DNA from: Candidatus Scalindua japonica
GTDB taxonomy: Bacteria > Planctomycetota > Brocadiia > Brocadiales > Scalinduaceae
DNA: 64,000 bases
Assembly: GCF_002443295.1 (NCBI RefSeq)
Contig: NZ_BAOS01000027.1
Coordinates: 1-64,000, forward strand
Direction of reading: 5' to 3'
The position numbers were made by a program, and so were the translations under genes. Below are positions 51,897 through 60,960 of this stretch, one piece after another. How positions within the stretch are numbered: position 1 is the stretch's first letter; each line of letters opens with the position of its first letter. The notes beneath the pieces were generated by a model. It was not told where the DNA came from, did no database searches, and saw nothing but the letters and a program-made list of their open reading frames with translations.

Positions 51897-51951
51897 ATGA
51901 TCCATGGTGTCACAATATTTTCCGGATACAATGTCTTTTAGTATGGTGTAT

Positions 51952-51975
51952 AAGGGTACGAAGCCTCGTGCCCTT
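51952..51975. other. 10-bp hairpin between the Cys/His-rich gene and the efflux genes
   Basis: AAGGGTACGA (51952-51961) pairs with TCGTGCCCTT (51966-51975) with one G-T pair and loop AGCC. It may set relative expression of the leader gene and the pump. Confidence 0.4.
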
Positions 51976-52020
51976 ACCGTTAACAGATGCACTAAAATAC
52001 GTAAAATAAGAATGAAAGGA

Positions 52021-52380
52021 CTAAAGAGTTGATTGCGGAGGACGAAAGAGGGTTTTTGCAAAGAGTTCCTTGTAAAGAATGTCTTTATCCATAAAAAAAA
52101 CCTGAGGAGTGTTGTCGAAATGAAAATTAACACTGCTTAATTGATTTATAAAAAAATGTGAAATGGCACAACAAACAGCACAGTGGTGGAAAGGTTTATC
52201 GGGAAGAACAGGACAGTTATGTTCATCACAAGAATTTGTTCTTTGAGAAGAAGCAAACTCTATTTCTACTTTACCGTAAATATCTTTCTGAGAAAAAACA
52301 ACCTCCGGAAAGATTGAAAAAAACAAAACAAATACCAAAGAGACCTTTAATAGATAAATATACCTTAAGTTGATTTTCAT
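52021..52380 (-). CDS. Small secreted Cys/His-rich protein, leader of the metal efflux operon
   Basis: The 119-residue protein has a signal peptide (about residues 1-30, ending VFS) and a cluster NSCDEHNCPVLPDKPFHHCAV (two parts) followed by CCAISHF, giving five Cys and four His within about 27 residues, an evident metal-binding site. Small periplasmic proteins with C-x-x-C and His clusters often open heavy-metal resistance operons, as metal chaperones or sensors. Its gene lies about 200 bases upstream of the TolC-family gene in the same direction. The specific family (perhaps DUF2946-like) is not certain. Confidence 0.7.
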   Translation of the reverse strand: MKINLRYIYLLKVSLVFVLFFSIFPEVVFSQKDIYGKVEIEFASSQRTNSCDEHNCPVLPDKPFHHCAVCCAISHFFINQLSSVNFHFDNTPQVFFMDKDILYKELFAKTLFRPPQSTL

Positions 52381-52524
52381 AAATATTTCATAAAATATTT
52401 TTTCGATTTGCCAGTATTACCTATATCCTGAAAACAATTACTTACATAACATAAAGTGAATATAGCTAAAAGATTTGTATTTTGTCAATAAAAACTCTCA
52501 GGAAAAATCAGGAACCATAGAGAG

Positions 52525-53247
52525 CTAATTTATATCAATACCATTTATTATCTGCTGCGGATTGTGGTAGACAAGTTTTCTCGCCTCTATTTCACCTACA
52601 ATGCGGGAAGCACATTTTACTGCTTCAGATAAAATAGGTGGCCTACCCTTTAGCGAATGTGTATCAGAAGCAATAAAATGCACCAATTTATTCTTTAACA
52701 GCCATTCGATACATTTTCTTTCTCTGGAGCTTGCCCTTTTTGTCAGCCCATGCGCATTTACCTGAACGCGCGCGCCAATCGCAACCAACTGCTCCAGGAG
52801 TTTCGGGTTCTTCTGAAATCCTTTTATTCTCTCTGCATGAGCAAGTATTGGGACAATACCGTTTACCTTGAGATTGAAAATAAATTTATCAGTACCTGGA
52901 GGTATGAAGACAAAGGGGAGTTCAAAAAGAATGAATTTTCCGCCATTATTGATAGTAAGCGCATCTTTGTTTTTTATATTTTCTAATAGCCCCTCATGGA
53001 TATGTATCTCTGCTCCGGGAAGTATTTCAACATCAATCTGATTTTCTTTCAACCTGTGGTTAAGCGTTTCGACTGCTTTCAGTATCTCACGGCTTTTTGC
53101 CTCGTACACTCCATCCTTTGTGTGTGGTGTCGCAACGATCGTTTTAATTCCATCTTCCTCTGCGACCTTGCAAAGTGCAATCGATCCCTCAATCGTTTCA
53201 GGTCCATCATCTATAGAAGGAAGTATATGTGCATGAATATCAATCAT
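52525..53247 (-). CDS. CpsB/YwqE-type PHP-family protein tyrosine phosphatase
   Basis: The 240-residue metal-dependent phosphatase normally removes phosphate from the bacterial tyrosine kinase that controls capsule or exopolysaccharide chain length. PHP metal-binding motifs are all visible: IDIHAHILPSIDDGP (residues 3-17), VATPHTKDGVY (about 39-49), LPGAEIHI (about 80-87), LAHAERI (about 134-140) and ASDTHSLKGRPP (about 192-203). No kinase or polysaccharide genes are next to it here, so its partner must be elsewhere. Confidence 0.9.
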   Translation of the reverse strand: MIDIHAHILPSIDDGPETIEGSIALCKVAEEDGIKTIVATPHTKDGVYEAKSREILKAVETLNHRLKENQIDVEILPGAEIHIHEGLLENIKNKDALTINNGGKFILFELPFVFIPPGTDKFIFNLKVNGIVPILAHAERIKGFQKNPKLLEQLVAIGARVQVNAHGLTKRASSRERKCIEWLLKNKLVHFIASDTHSLKGRPPILSEAVKCASRIVGEIEARKLVYHNPQQIINGIDIN

Positions 53248-53475
53248 TAAAGAGCCCTTTTCTATCGTTTTTGGTAAAGGCTTGGTTTAGCGTCTGTTAT
53301 GACGGTATCATATTATAGCATAGTGGGTTATATTTCCAAATCAATTCTGTTGATTCCTATGGAATCCTGCTGGTTTCGGTGGAGTTGACTACGTTTTGAC
53401 TACAGTGGAATGAGTGCAATAGTAAAGTTGAATTTCAGTTTACATGATTACGCATACTAAAAGAAGGTCAATGTA

Positions 53476-53631
53476 ATGAGCAAGCGAAACAAACTACCTG
53501 TTAAGCAGGAAGTCATACATAAACTGGCTATTGTTGAATCTCAAAACAGCATAGCCCGACAAGTCGGAGTTGATCAATCTACTATTTCACGCTTTGCTAA
53601 CAACGATGAAGGTGACGGCTTTATCACGTGA
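53476..53631 (+). pseudogene. Truncated HTH protein, mobile-element remnant
   Basis: A 51-codon frame begins MSKRNKLPVKQEVIHKLA and holds a helix-turn-helix (NSIARQVGVDQSTISRFANN). It stops abruptly, and the next frame continues with REILKFSDSF, as if frameshifted. AAGG precedes the ATG. HTH fragments like this are typical of phage or transposon regulators. It marks the start of a 1.5 kb stretch without intact genes. Confidence 0.45.
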
Positions 53632-53789
53632 GATTCTTAAATTTTCAGATTCCTTTAATATTTTAATGTTACCGTCTATTTTATTTGCCATAGGCGCACC
53701 TGATCATAACGTTAGTGGCAGCACAAAGCCGCTTTACTTATTGTTTAGCATCAAATATTGCTGATGACTAAACCCAGTGTTTCACCGCT

Positions 53790-54200
53790 GGTATTCCAGG
53801 AAGGCATGCGTGTTGGTGCATCCATATAGGTATGCAAGCTCTTCCAACAAAGTACCAAAGGCTCTTTTTGAGTTGAGGAAGAAACCGTGAGGTGGATACC
53901 CTCCTGTTAGCCTCATATCGGGTGAGGGCCAGGATTGTATAATAAGGCTAATTTATGTGAACATCTGTAAGCATCGTCATTGAGAACAAGCCAAAGAGGC
54001 TGAAAGGCTTGAACCAAAAGGTAAGTGGGGAGGCTACGATTCTCTAAAGTGGCCATAAGTGAATGCACCTCCACCGGCGTACAGGATGAGTCTAAGTTAT
54101 CTGCAAGTAACTATAGCACAACGAGGAACACTATCCTGACCCTCTTGCTTAAAACAAGTAAACTGTTATATAGTAATGATTAAGTGCTTAACCATAGGGA
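53790..54200 (+). other. Group II intron-like RNA remnant (domain I region) without reverse transcriptase
   Basis: The stretch is dense in short complementary blocks and carries segments I associate with domain I of bacterial group II introns: AAGCATCGTCATTGAGAACA, CAAGCCAAAGAGGCTGAAAG, AAGGTAAGTGGGGAGGC, CGATTCTCTAA and GGCGTACAGGATGAGTC. No reverse-transcriptase frame or domain V follows, so it would be a dead 5' fragment. The identification is from memory of intron sequences and was not folded or searched. Confidence 0.45.
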
Positions 54201-54782
54201 TGAAACTAACTGCTAATTTACATGCCCTTTAAACATTTTTCTGACTTCCTTTATACACGTTTTTTTGCTACTATGCCGATTGAGCAAGCGGATTAGGCAG
54301 GTGGCATTTTAACTAATCGTCCATCTTGCAAAATCCTCAGGGATGCCTTACAAACCCAAAGAACCAAGGCCAAATTCCATTGCAAACAAGACAACAAGTA
54401 TGATGTCCCTTGAATATTTTATATCAGGAGAGATAATTTGATAAAAGAGCCATGTTAGCAGACGAAGAAAAAAACCATTGCGTTCTGCTGGAAACTATGG
54501 TTAGTTTTGTATAACAACCTGATAATTGGCTTGATAATTCTGAGTGATACCATGTAGATGAAGATTGAAGTATATGTTTTACAGACTGTCTGGCATCAGT
54601 TCGCCAGCTATCTTTCTCTCGGACATTTTGTTGATGAGATGCTTCGCGTAGTTGAAACAATACCGTTGACGAGCAGCATGAAGAGGCATGCCCATCCTGT
54701 TCGCAGAAGTGTGAGTAAGGCATGAAACCAACAGTAGATGATGTGATCTATTATTTTTATCAACATTGACAAGGAAAGATAA
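54201..54782. other. Degraded DNA before korA
   Basis: About 580 bases hold only short frames. A minus-strand open stretch at 54424-54723 has no recognisable family and no ribosome-binding site. It may be the remains of an insertion. Nothing functional is seen apart from GGAAAG just before the korA ATG. Confidence 0.4.
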
Positions 54783-56495
54783 ATGTCTTTTGATTTTAAT
54801 ATTACCATTGCTGGAAGTGCCGGGCAGGGGCTACAGACTATCGCCAATATTCTTCTTAAAATACTTGCCAGAAACGGCTACCATGTTTTTTCCTCACAGG
54901 ATTATATGTCAAGAATTCGTGGCGGCCACAACTTCACCAATATCCGTGTGAGTAACAAGCCGATATATTCTACAAACGTTTCATCCCAACTACTTATTGC
55001 ACTCGATCAACAAAGTGTGGATATACATTACAAATACTTAGCTGATCCTGCGATAATTATTCACGACTCAGATTCCATAAAAGTGAAAAAATCAACAAAG
55101 ATACAAGACGTTTCGGTTCCCTTGGCAAAATTATCTAAAGAAAGTGGTAATCCTGCGTATGTAAACTCCGCGGCAGTAGGCGCACTGTTTGCGCTATTAA
55201 AACTTGATCTAAACGATCTCGTAAGCTTTCTTGAAACTCGTTTTAAAAAGAAATCTATCGAACAAATCAAAGGAAACATAAATGCTGCCACAAAAGGATT
55301 TACATATGCTTCAGAAAATTACAAAAATATTAAAACCAGTATTGACAAGGTGAGAAAGAAAAACAGAATGCTGATAAATGGGGCCGAGTCAATATCGATT
55401 GGGATGATTGCCGGTGGAATAAGGCTTATCAGTGCGTATCCAATGACCCCTTCCACAGGAATTTTTACTTATATAACAGGCAAGGCCAGGAAATTTGGCA
55501 TAATATCCGAACAAGCTGAGGATGAAATTGCGGCTTGCAATATAGCGCTTGGTGCCTCAGCTGCGGGTGCACGAGCCGCGGTAACAACCTCAGGAGGTGG
55601 CCTTTCTCTGATGTCTGAGGGTATCAGTTTGGCCGGGGCGGCTGAAATCCCTATAGTAATAGCAAATATGCAAAGACCCGGACCCGCAACAGGTCTTCCA
55701 ACACGCACTGCTCAGGAGGACCTGAACTTCGTCTTGAATATTGGTCATGGAGAATTTCCACGTTTTGTTTTTGCTCCAGGAACTGCTGAAGAAGCCTTTT
55801 ATACATCAATACATGCATTGAACCTTGCTGAGAAATATCAGGTACCAGTGTTTATACTTGGAGATCAACATCTGATTGACTGCTGTACTACTTTAGACAA
55901 GTTAAATCTAAACAAGATTAAGTATAAAAGCTATATGGTAAAAAGTGATAAACTGGAAAAACCTTATCTTAGATACAAAAACAGTAAAAATGGAATATCC
56001 CCTTTGGCATATTATGGACAGGACAAGGTAACTTTTATTGTAGATAGCCATTTACATACTGAAGATGGACATATTTCTGAAGATAAGGATGTTGCAAAAA
56101 AATTAACTGAAAAACGCTTTAGAAAAATCAAAGGTATGAAAAAAGAGTTTTATGGGCCACAATATTATGGTTTGAAAAATGCTAAATCAATTTTTATTTC
56201 CTGGGGGTCCACTTATGGTGCTGTTAGAGAGACAGTAGATTATTTACTTGAGAAGAAAAAAAGCGTAGCAATGATTCACTATAATAAGATATGGCCGTTC
56301 CCTGTAGAGGAATCAATCAAACTTATAAAATCCAGGAAAGAAATCTATGTAGTTGAGAACAACTATCAGGCACAATTTAACTGTTTACTTATGAGGGAAA
56401 CTAATGTAAACACAGCAGAGCCTATCCTGAGGTACGACGGACGTCCTTTCAATGTACAATATATAATCGAAAAGTATGAAAAGAGGCAGAAATGA
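54783..56495 (+). CDS. korA: 2-oxoacid:ferredoxin oxidoreductase, fused gamma-alpha subunit (KorA type)
   Basis: With the next gene it oxidatively decarboxylates (or, in reverse, carboxylates) a 2-oxoacid such as 2-oxoglutarate, passing electrons to ferredoxin. The 570-residue protein has an N-terminal gamma domain (residues 1-185, GSAGQGLQTIANILLKILA and SRIRGGHNFTNIRVS), then the alpha domain (about 200-570) with NGAESISIGMIAGGIRLISA, YPMTPSTGI, TTSGGGLSLMSEG and RPGPATGLPTRTAQEDL. This gamma-alpha order is usual for KorA. It overlaps korB by 4 bases. In an anaerobe it may serve a reductive or incomplete TCA cycle. Confidence 0.93.
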   Translation: MSFDFNITIAGSAGQGLQTIANILLKILARNGYHVFSSQDYMSRIRGGHNFTNIRVSNKPIYSTNVSSQLLIALDQQSVDIHYKYLADPAIIIHDSDSIKVKKSTKIQDVSVPLAKLSKESGNPAYVNSAAVGALFALLKLDLNDLVSFLETRFKKKSIEQIKGNINAATKGFTYASENYKNIKTSIDKVRKKNRMLINGAESISIGMIAGGIRLISAYPMTPSTGIFTYITGKARKFGIISEQAEDEIAACNIALGASAAGARAAVTTSGGGLSLMSEGISLAGAAEIPIVIANMQRPGPATGLPTRTAQEDLNFVLNIGHGEFPRFVFAPGTAEEAFYTSIHALNLAEKYQVPVFILGDQHLIDCCTTLDKLNLNKIKYKSYMVKSDKLEKPYLRYKNSKNGISPLAYYGQDKVTFIVDSHLHTEDGHISEDKDVAKKLTEKRFRKIKGMKKEFYGPQYYGLKNAKSIFISWGSTYGAVRETVDYLLEKKKSVAMIHYNKIWPFPVEESIKLIKSRKEIYVVENNYQAQFNCLLMRETNVNTAEPILRYDGRPFNVQYIIEKYEKRQK

Positions 56496-57346
56496 CAAAA
56501 GAAAACTATTTTCATTATTCTGGTGAACAAGCATGGTGTCCAGGATGTGGCGATTACAGCATACTTTCGTCGGTAGAAAGTGCACTAGTGAATTTAAAGA
56601 AAAAACCACATGAGGTTCTTATAGTATCAGGGATTGGACAGGCGGCAAAACTGCCACATTATATTAATACAAATGGATTTGATGGCTTACATGGCAGGGC
56701 ATTACCTGCAGCCTTCGGAGCAAAGGTGGCAAACCATAAACTCATGGTACTTGTTACGAGTGGGGATGGGGACATCTATGGGGAAGGTGGCAACCACTTC
56801 ATACATGCAATACGCAGAAATATAGATATTACTTTAATAGTCCATAATAATCAGGTGTATGGTCTTACCAAGGGACAAGCCTCACCCACTTCTGATCTCG
56901 GAATGGTTACCAAAACTCAACCCGATGGTGTAATAACCACTCCTTTTAACCCATTGACGATGGCAATTACTTTAGACGCGGTGTTTGTCGCACGAAGTTT
57001 TTCAAAAGAAGTTGAGTTTACTACTAAGTTAATAGAAGAAGGCGTTAAAACTCCAGGATTTTCACTCATTGATGTACTTCAACCGTGCGTTTCATTTAAC
57101 CATATCAATACATACAAGTGGTACAGCGACAAGGTATACAAGCTTGACAATTCTTATAATCCTACAGACAAGTTAAAAGCATATAAAAAATCAACGGAAT
57201 GGGGAAACAAAATACCGATAGGTGTTATATATAAGAATCCCAGAAAAACTTATCTGGACAATTTTATAAAACCCAGGGATATTCCCCTAATAAAAAGAAA
57301 AACAAATATTAAGAGAGTAGAATCATTAATTAATGATCTCTATTAA
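56492..57346 (+). CDS. korB: 2-oxoacid:ferredoxin oxidoreductase, beta subunit (KorB type)
   Basis: The 284-residue subunit binds thiamine diphosphate. AWCPGCGDYSIL (about residues 13-24) and SGIGQAAKLPHYI give the N-terminal block with Cys residues for the iron-sulfur cluster. GDGDIYGEGGNHFIHAIRRN (about 94-113) and NNQVYGLTKGQASPTS (about 122-137) form the diphosphate and Mg site. QPCVSFNHINTYKWYS is the conserved C-terminal region. The start overlaps the korA stop by 4 bases. The 2-oxoglutarate specificity is likely from family resemblance but not proven by sequence alone. Confidence 0.94.
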   Translation: MTKENYFHYSGEQAWCPGCGDYSILSSVESALVNLKKKPHEVLIVSGIGQAAKLPHYINTNGFDGLHGRALPAAFGAKVANHKLMVLVTSGDGDIYGEGGNHFIHAIRRNIDITLIVHNNQVYGLTKGQASPTSDLGMVTKTQPDGVITTPFNPLTMAITLDAVFVARSFSKEVEFTTKLIEEGVKTPGFSLIDVLQPCVSFNHINTYKWYSDKVYKLDNSYNPTDKLKAYKKSTEWGNKIPIGVIYKNPRKTYLDNFIKPRDIPLIKRKTNIKRVESLINDLY

Positions 57347-57380
57347 ACAGATTTTTAATCTTAAACAGAAGGAGATAAAT

Positions 57381-57734
57381 GTGGCTACTAAGACAAAAAA
57401 AGTAACATCTAAAAAAATTTACACCTGTAAAACATGCGGAAAGATCACTTCAAAGAAAGGCCATCTATGTACTCCCGTTTCACAGGAAAAAACGGTTTAT
57501 TGTGATTTTTGCGGCGAAGTAGAAACAGACTTAAGACATGTCTGTTCTCCCAAAGTCCTCAAACTAAAATACTATTGTGATAATTGCGGCAGGGTTTCAA
57601 CAAGCAGGAACAATGTCTGTGTGCCTAAATCGATACCACAGACAAAGGCTAAAACCAAGGTAAAGACGAAGACAAAAGCAGCCACAAAAACAATAACTGC
57701 CGGCAAGAAAACTACAGCAAAAAAGAAGAAATAA
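57381..57734 (+). CDS. Protein with three zinc-knuckle repeats and a Lys-rich tail
   Basis: The GTG at 57381 is chosen because AAGGAG lies at 57369-57374; an earlier ATG at 57333 overlaps korB. The 117-residue product has three repeats of the form Y-x-C-x-x-C-G-x-x-x-x-x-x-x-x-H/N-x-C-x-P (YTCKTCGKITSKKGHLCTP, then YCDFCGEVETDLRHVCSP, then YCDNCGRVSTSRNNVCVP). The last 35 residues are almost only Lys, Thr and Ala, like histone-tail or DNA-compaction segments. A nucleic-acid-binding role is likely. In the third repeat the His is replaced by Asn. It may be co-transcribed with korAB. Confidence 0.75.
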   Translation: MATKTKKVTSKKIYTCKTCGKITSKKGHLCTPVSQEKTVYCDFCGEVETDLRHVCSPKVLKLKYYCDNCGRVSTSRNNVCVPKSIPQTKAKTKVKTKTKAATKTITAGKKTTAKKKK

Positions 57735-57837
57735 AAGACATAACATTATAATACGCAGAACCTGATTTTTTACAGTAACTGCGAGATAATTCTTGCCGTA
57801 ATTTCACCACTATAGCCAGTAACGTATACAGGCACAC

Positions 57838-58220
57838 ATGGGCAGGAAGTTAATAACCTTTACAAAAGGATGTAAAGAAACAGAGAAACATTCAATCGCC
57901 AAATATCACTCAAACTTCAGTGGGATATACAAAAAACAACCCGAAGAAAACTTGAAATACTTGAAGGTGCTGAAATTCTGATGGAAGAATTTCTCAAACC
58001 CATGAGTATTGGTCAATACAGGTTGGCTAAAGATATTAATGTACCAGCACGCAGAATCAATGAGATTGTTCAGGGAAAACGTTCTATAGCTCCAGATACA
58101 GCTTAAAGACTATCAATGTTTTTTGGCCTCTCAGAAAGGTTTTGGATAAATCTTCAGGCAAGATACGACCTTGAAGTAGAAAAAGATAAATTAAAAAATC
58201 GACTTGATAAAGATGTTTAT
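57838..58220 (+). pseudogene. Decayed higBA toxin-antitoxin locus (fusion by deletion, nonsense mutation)
   Basis: From 57838 a HigB-like toxin start can be read ([13 protein letters not shown]), which shifts frame and continues as [20 protein letters not shown]. That runs directly into the HigA antitoxin at [20 protein letters not shown] (57981 onward), so the toxin C-terminus and antitoxin N-terminus were lost in one deletion. The antitoxin HTH ([22 protein letters not shown]) is then broken by TAA at 58104-58106, where homologs have Leu; the frame resumes RLSMFFGLSERFWINLQARY. The module is inactive. Confidence 0.7.
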
Positions 58221-58226
58221 GTTCTA

Positions 58227-59453
58227 TTACGGAATAGATCCTTTTATCAAGGAATTTACTGCAGGTCTAACACTGCCATCAGGATTAAAAAGTGCCATAT
58301 TTTTCCAAACGATATTATTCAACATTGGTCCCCAGTAAAATGCACCTGCAACTTCCGGAGCAGCTTTTGCCCAGTCTAATAAGTCATTAACAAATAATTC
58401 CTGATTATTAAGATTGAAGGAATAACCATTGGCCGGAACATTAAAAAAAGGCCCCGGAGGTTCATAAACATGAAGCCAGGGAGAATCAGCAGGAAATGGG
58501 GCCATTGCATATGACCACTCTGAAATAATAAAAGGTTTTCCGTGATTGGCATATAACATTTCAACTCTATTTTTAAATTTACTAAAAGATTCCGAACCAA
58601 ACTGAAGTGGATAAAAAGAAGTAGAGATATAGTCAACAGGAACATTAAATACATCAATCATGTAGTAAAAAAAAGTTGAAGCATCTAATGGAAGTGTTGT
58701 CATATCAAACAATTTTTCACCTTCAACAGTATCATCTGGATCGTCAATAGATAAGATATAATTTTCGTATGGAGCATCAGGAGCATGTAATAAAAATTTT
58801 GAATTACTACCCATTTCTTTCCTTATTACACTATAAGACTCTTTTAAGATTCTAGACATTCTTTTGAATTTACGAATATTAATACTCATATCATCATTTA
58901 TATTTTTTTCACCTGCAAGGCAATACATTACTTCATTTCCAACGGCATACATATCAAAAGAAAGTGAATTCGCTTTAAAGGTTAGCATAAGACCACTTAC
59001 ATATTTCTTTATGGCTCTTAATTTTTCATTGAAAGTCGGTTTATCGAAAATAGAGGGAATGGGTTTTTCACAGCAAATATTATCAGAAAATTTTTCAGAA
59101 AGAAAAACTACCAATAATGTATGCATACCAGCCAGTTTCGCAGCCTTCGCATTATCAATAGCATTTTGAAGGTTGCCTGAACTTTCATCTCCCACCCATA
59201 CCCGGATGCGAGCAGCATTGACACCTTTTGATGCAAAATATTTATAGGGAAGATCATCAGGTTGAATCATGTTATTATTTTGGTCTCTAAATATAAGACT
59301 TGAGTCTGCACTATAACGATTGATATAATCATTTTCATCTATACCGTTAAGAAAAGGAAGCGCATTACCGGCAGATATTGAGTTGGTTTGAATGCTACAA
59401 CACGAAATAAGAAAAATTATCAATAGATTTATCTTTATATAGATCTTTTTCAT
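58227..59453 (-). CDS. GH53-like glycoside hydrolase lipoprotein (arabinogalactan endo-galactanase type)
   Basis: The 408-residue protein has a lipoprotein signal (LIIFLISCCS, Cys near residue 18) and a TIM-barrel with features of family GH53: FLNGIDENDYI near the start, NAARIRVWV (about residues 76-84), AAKLAGMHTLLVVFLSEKFSD, the acid/base region AVGNEVMY and a nucleophile candidate in IISEWSYA. GH53 enzymes cut beta-1,4-galactan. It is 35-60 residues longer than minimal GH53 domains and its substrate is uncertain. It stands alone, with no sugar transporter beside it. Confidence 0.7.
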   Translation of the reverse strand: MKKIYIKINLLIIFLISCCSIQTNSISAGNALPFLNGIDENDYINRYSADSSLIFRDQNNNMIQPDDLPYKYFASKGVNAARIRVWVGDESSGNLQNAIDNAKAAKLAGMHTLLVVFLSEKFSDNICCEKPIPSIFDKPTFNEKLRAIKKYVSGLMLTFKANSLSFDMYAVGNEVMYCLAGEKNINDDMSINIRKFKRMSRILKESYSVIRKEMGSNSKFLLHAPDAPYENYILSIDDPDDTVEGEKLFDMTTLPLDASTFFYYMIDVFNVPVDYISTSFYPLQFGSESFSKFKNRVEMLYANHGKPFIISEWSYAMAPFPADSPWLHVYEPPGPFFNVPANGYSFNLNNQELFVNDLLDWAKAAPEVAGAFYWGPMLNNIVWKNMALFNPDGSVRPAVNSLIKGSIP

Positions 59454-59985
59454 TTTTTCTCCATTTAATACGAAAAAAATAATATTATGTTTTTAGACTT
59501 TAGCTGTCGTTTTCCGTTACATCGTCTAAAATGATAAAGAGCTTGTCTTCGCAAAGATCAAGCCAAAATTATTATGAATGTATTTACCATTTCAGATAAT
59601 GATATAAGTCGTTAATTTCAAACTATTTAAATGTTCTGCTGTTAAATTAATCGTATTCGAAATGTTTATACCTTTTAATTTAATCAAGAAGCATTTTCCA
59701 AAAAAATACTATTGAGTATTATTTTGATACAATATCAATACTGAGCGAGTGTGAAACACTGTAATATCTATTCTATTGAGCCTGATGCATAAACCATGGA
59801 AACAGGACAGCAAAATTGAGGTGGTACACTATTTTTGCTTAATAACATAGCTCACTAACCAGAAGTTCAAGGGGTGATTTCTCGTGTTACTTTTTCGTAT
59901 GACCTGATAAGTTTTGATTTCGGAAATTCGAATGAGGTGGGCTATGGATAGTTATTTGAAAACGGAAAGGTATTTGAGGTAAAAG
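59454..59985. other. Intergenic region between divergent genes
   Basis: About 530 AT-rich bases separate the GH53-like gene from the small membrane protein gene. They must contain both promoters. I found no convincing promoter pair, repeat, RNA or small gene here. Confidence 0.4.
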
Positions 59986-60426
59986 ATGTTAAAACATTTG
60001 CTTAAAAAATATGGATTAATCTATGCAACATTGTTCTCCACCGGAATATCGATTTTCGTTTCGGTCATTATTACAGCATCGCTTATGAGTTTGTTCAAAA
60101 TGCCAAATATGGATTTTTCTATAATTATTGCTATTATTTGCCCATTGGTTATTGCACCACCTGTTTCATACTTTTGGCTTCGATTATTAGGACAGGCTAT
60201 TATTACTCAGCATAAACTTCAAAAATCAAATCAAAGACTTAAACTGATACTTAAAGAAGTGAAAGAGTTGAGCGGACTGTTACCTATATGTGCTTCATGT
60301 AAGAAAATCAGAGACGATAAAGGGTATTGGAATCAGATAGAATCTTATATAAAAAAACACTCGAAAGCAGAATTCAGTCACAGCGTTTGCCCAGAGTGTG
60401 TAAAAGAGCTATATCCGGAAATCTAG
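59986..60426 (+). CDS. Two-span membrane protein with CASCKKIRDDKGYW domain
   Basis: The 146-residue protein has two membrane spans (about residues 14-35 and 44-68), a short coiled coil (about 75-92) and the C-terminal block LSGLLPICASCKKIRDDKGY, WNQIESYI and CPECVKELYPE. This block, with its two Cys pairs, is widespread at the C-terminus of bacterial sensor and response-regulator proteins and looks like a metal- or redox-sensing output module. Here it is attached only to membrane spans, so the protein might be a minimal sensor. TTGAGG precedes the start. Confidence 0.75.
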   Translation: MLKHLLKKYGLIYATLFSTGISIFVSVIITASLMSLFKMPNMDFSIIIAIICPLVIAPPVSYFWLRLLGQAIITQHKLQKSNQRLKLILKEVKELSGLLPICASCKKIRDDKGYWNQIESYIKKHSKAEFSHSVCPECVKELYPEI

Positions 60427-60621
60427 TAAAAATCAGAAAAAATCGAGGAGAACATATCTGGTATCATTTGCATGAATACACCATTTACGCTATTGCCGAG
60501 TGGATGCGAAAAGAAAAATAGTGGGTGAACTCCAGGGGTAACGGAATCTTCGTGTCTTTAGCCTATTCTTTGTAAATTGTCTTAATGAAAACAAATCTCC
60601 CCCTGCTTACATGTAATTTCA

Positions 60622-60954
60622 TTACTCTACTCCATTCCCTGTTGTCGCGGGAATTACAAATTCCTCTTTAATAATGTTACCGTCTCTTATCTCCCATATG
60701 GTTTCACGCTTTGTACATTTTGCTCTTAATGAAATGTCACTTTCCAGTATTTGAGTTGGCAGTTTCAAGTCTATCGCCTGGATCGGACACGCCTTTACAC
60801 ATGCCCCGCACGTCCAACAGTCTCCCTGGGACCTGATCTCGGCCTTATGCCTATCATTTCTGAACAGTAAATCACCAGGGCAGATCCTTTCGCAAAGAGT
60901 TTCTTCGGCCTGGCCGCATCCATTACACACATTTTCATTTATAAATATACTCAT
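60622..60954 (-). CDS. aprB: AprB-like 2[4Fe-4S] ferredoxin subunit of APS reductase
   Basis: The 110-residue protein carries the AprB arrangement of cluster ligands: VCNGCGQAEETLCERICPGD (first cluster, with the long spacing between the second and third Cys) and CWTCGACVKACPIQAIDL (second cluster). AprB passes electrons to the AprA flavin. It lacks most of the C-terminal tail of dissimilatory AprB proteins (about 150 residues) and so resembles the short forms seen beside short AprA proteins in fermentative and assimilatory contexts. The gene follows aprA by 6 bases. Confidence 0.8.
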   Translation of the reverse strand: MSIFINENVCNGCGQAEETLCERICPGDLLFRNDRHKAEIRSQGDCWTCGACVKACPIQAIDLKLPTQILESDISLRAKCTKRETIWEIRDGNIIKEEFVIPATTGNGVE

Positions 60955-60960
60955 TTTATT

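Noticed and set aside
54424-54847. Minus-strand frames before korA as a transposase
   Set aside because: No DDE, HUH or serine/tyrosine recombinase motif could be read in any frame.
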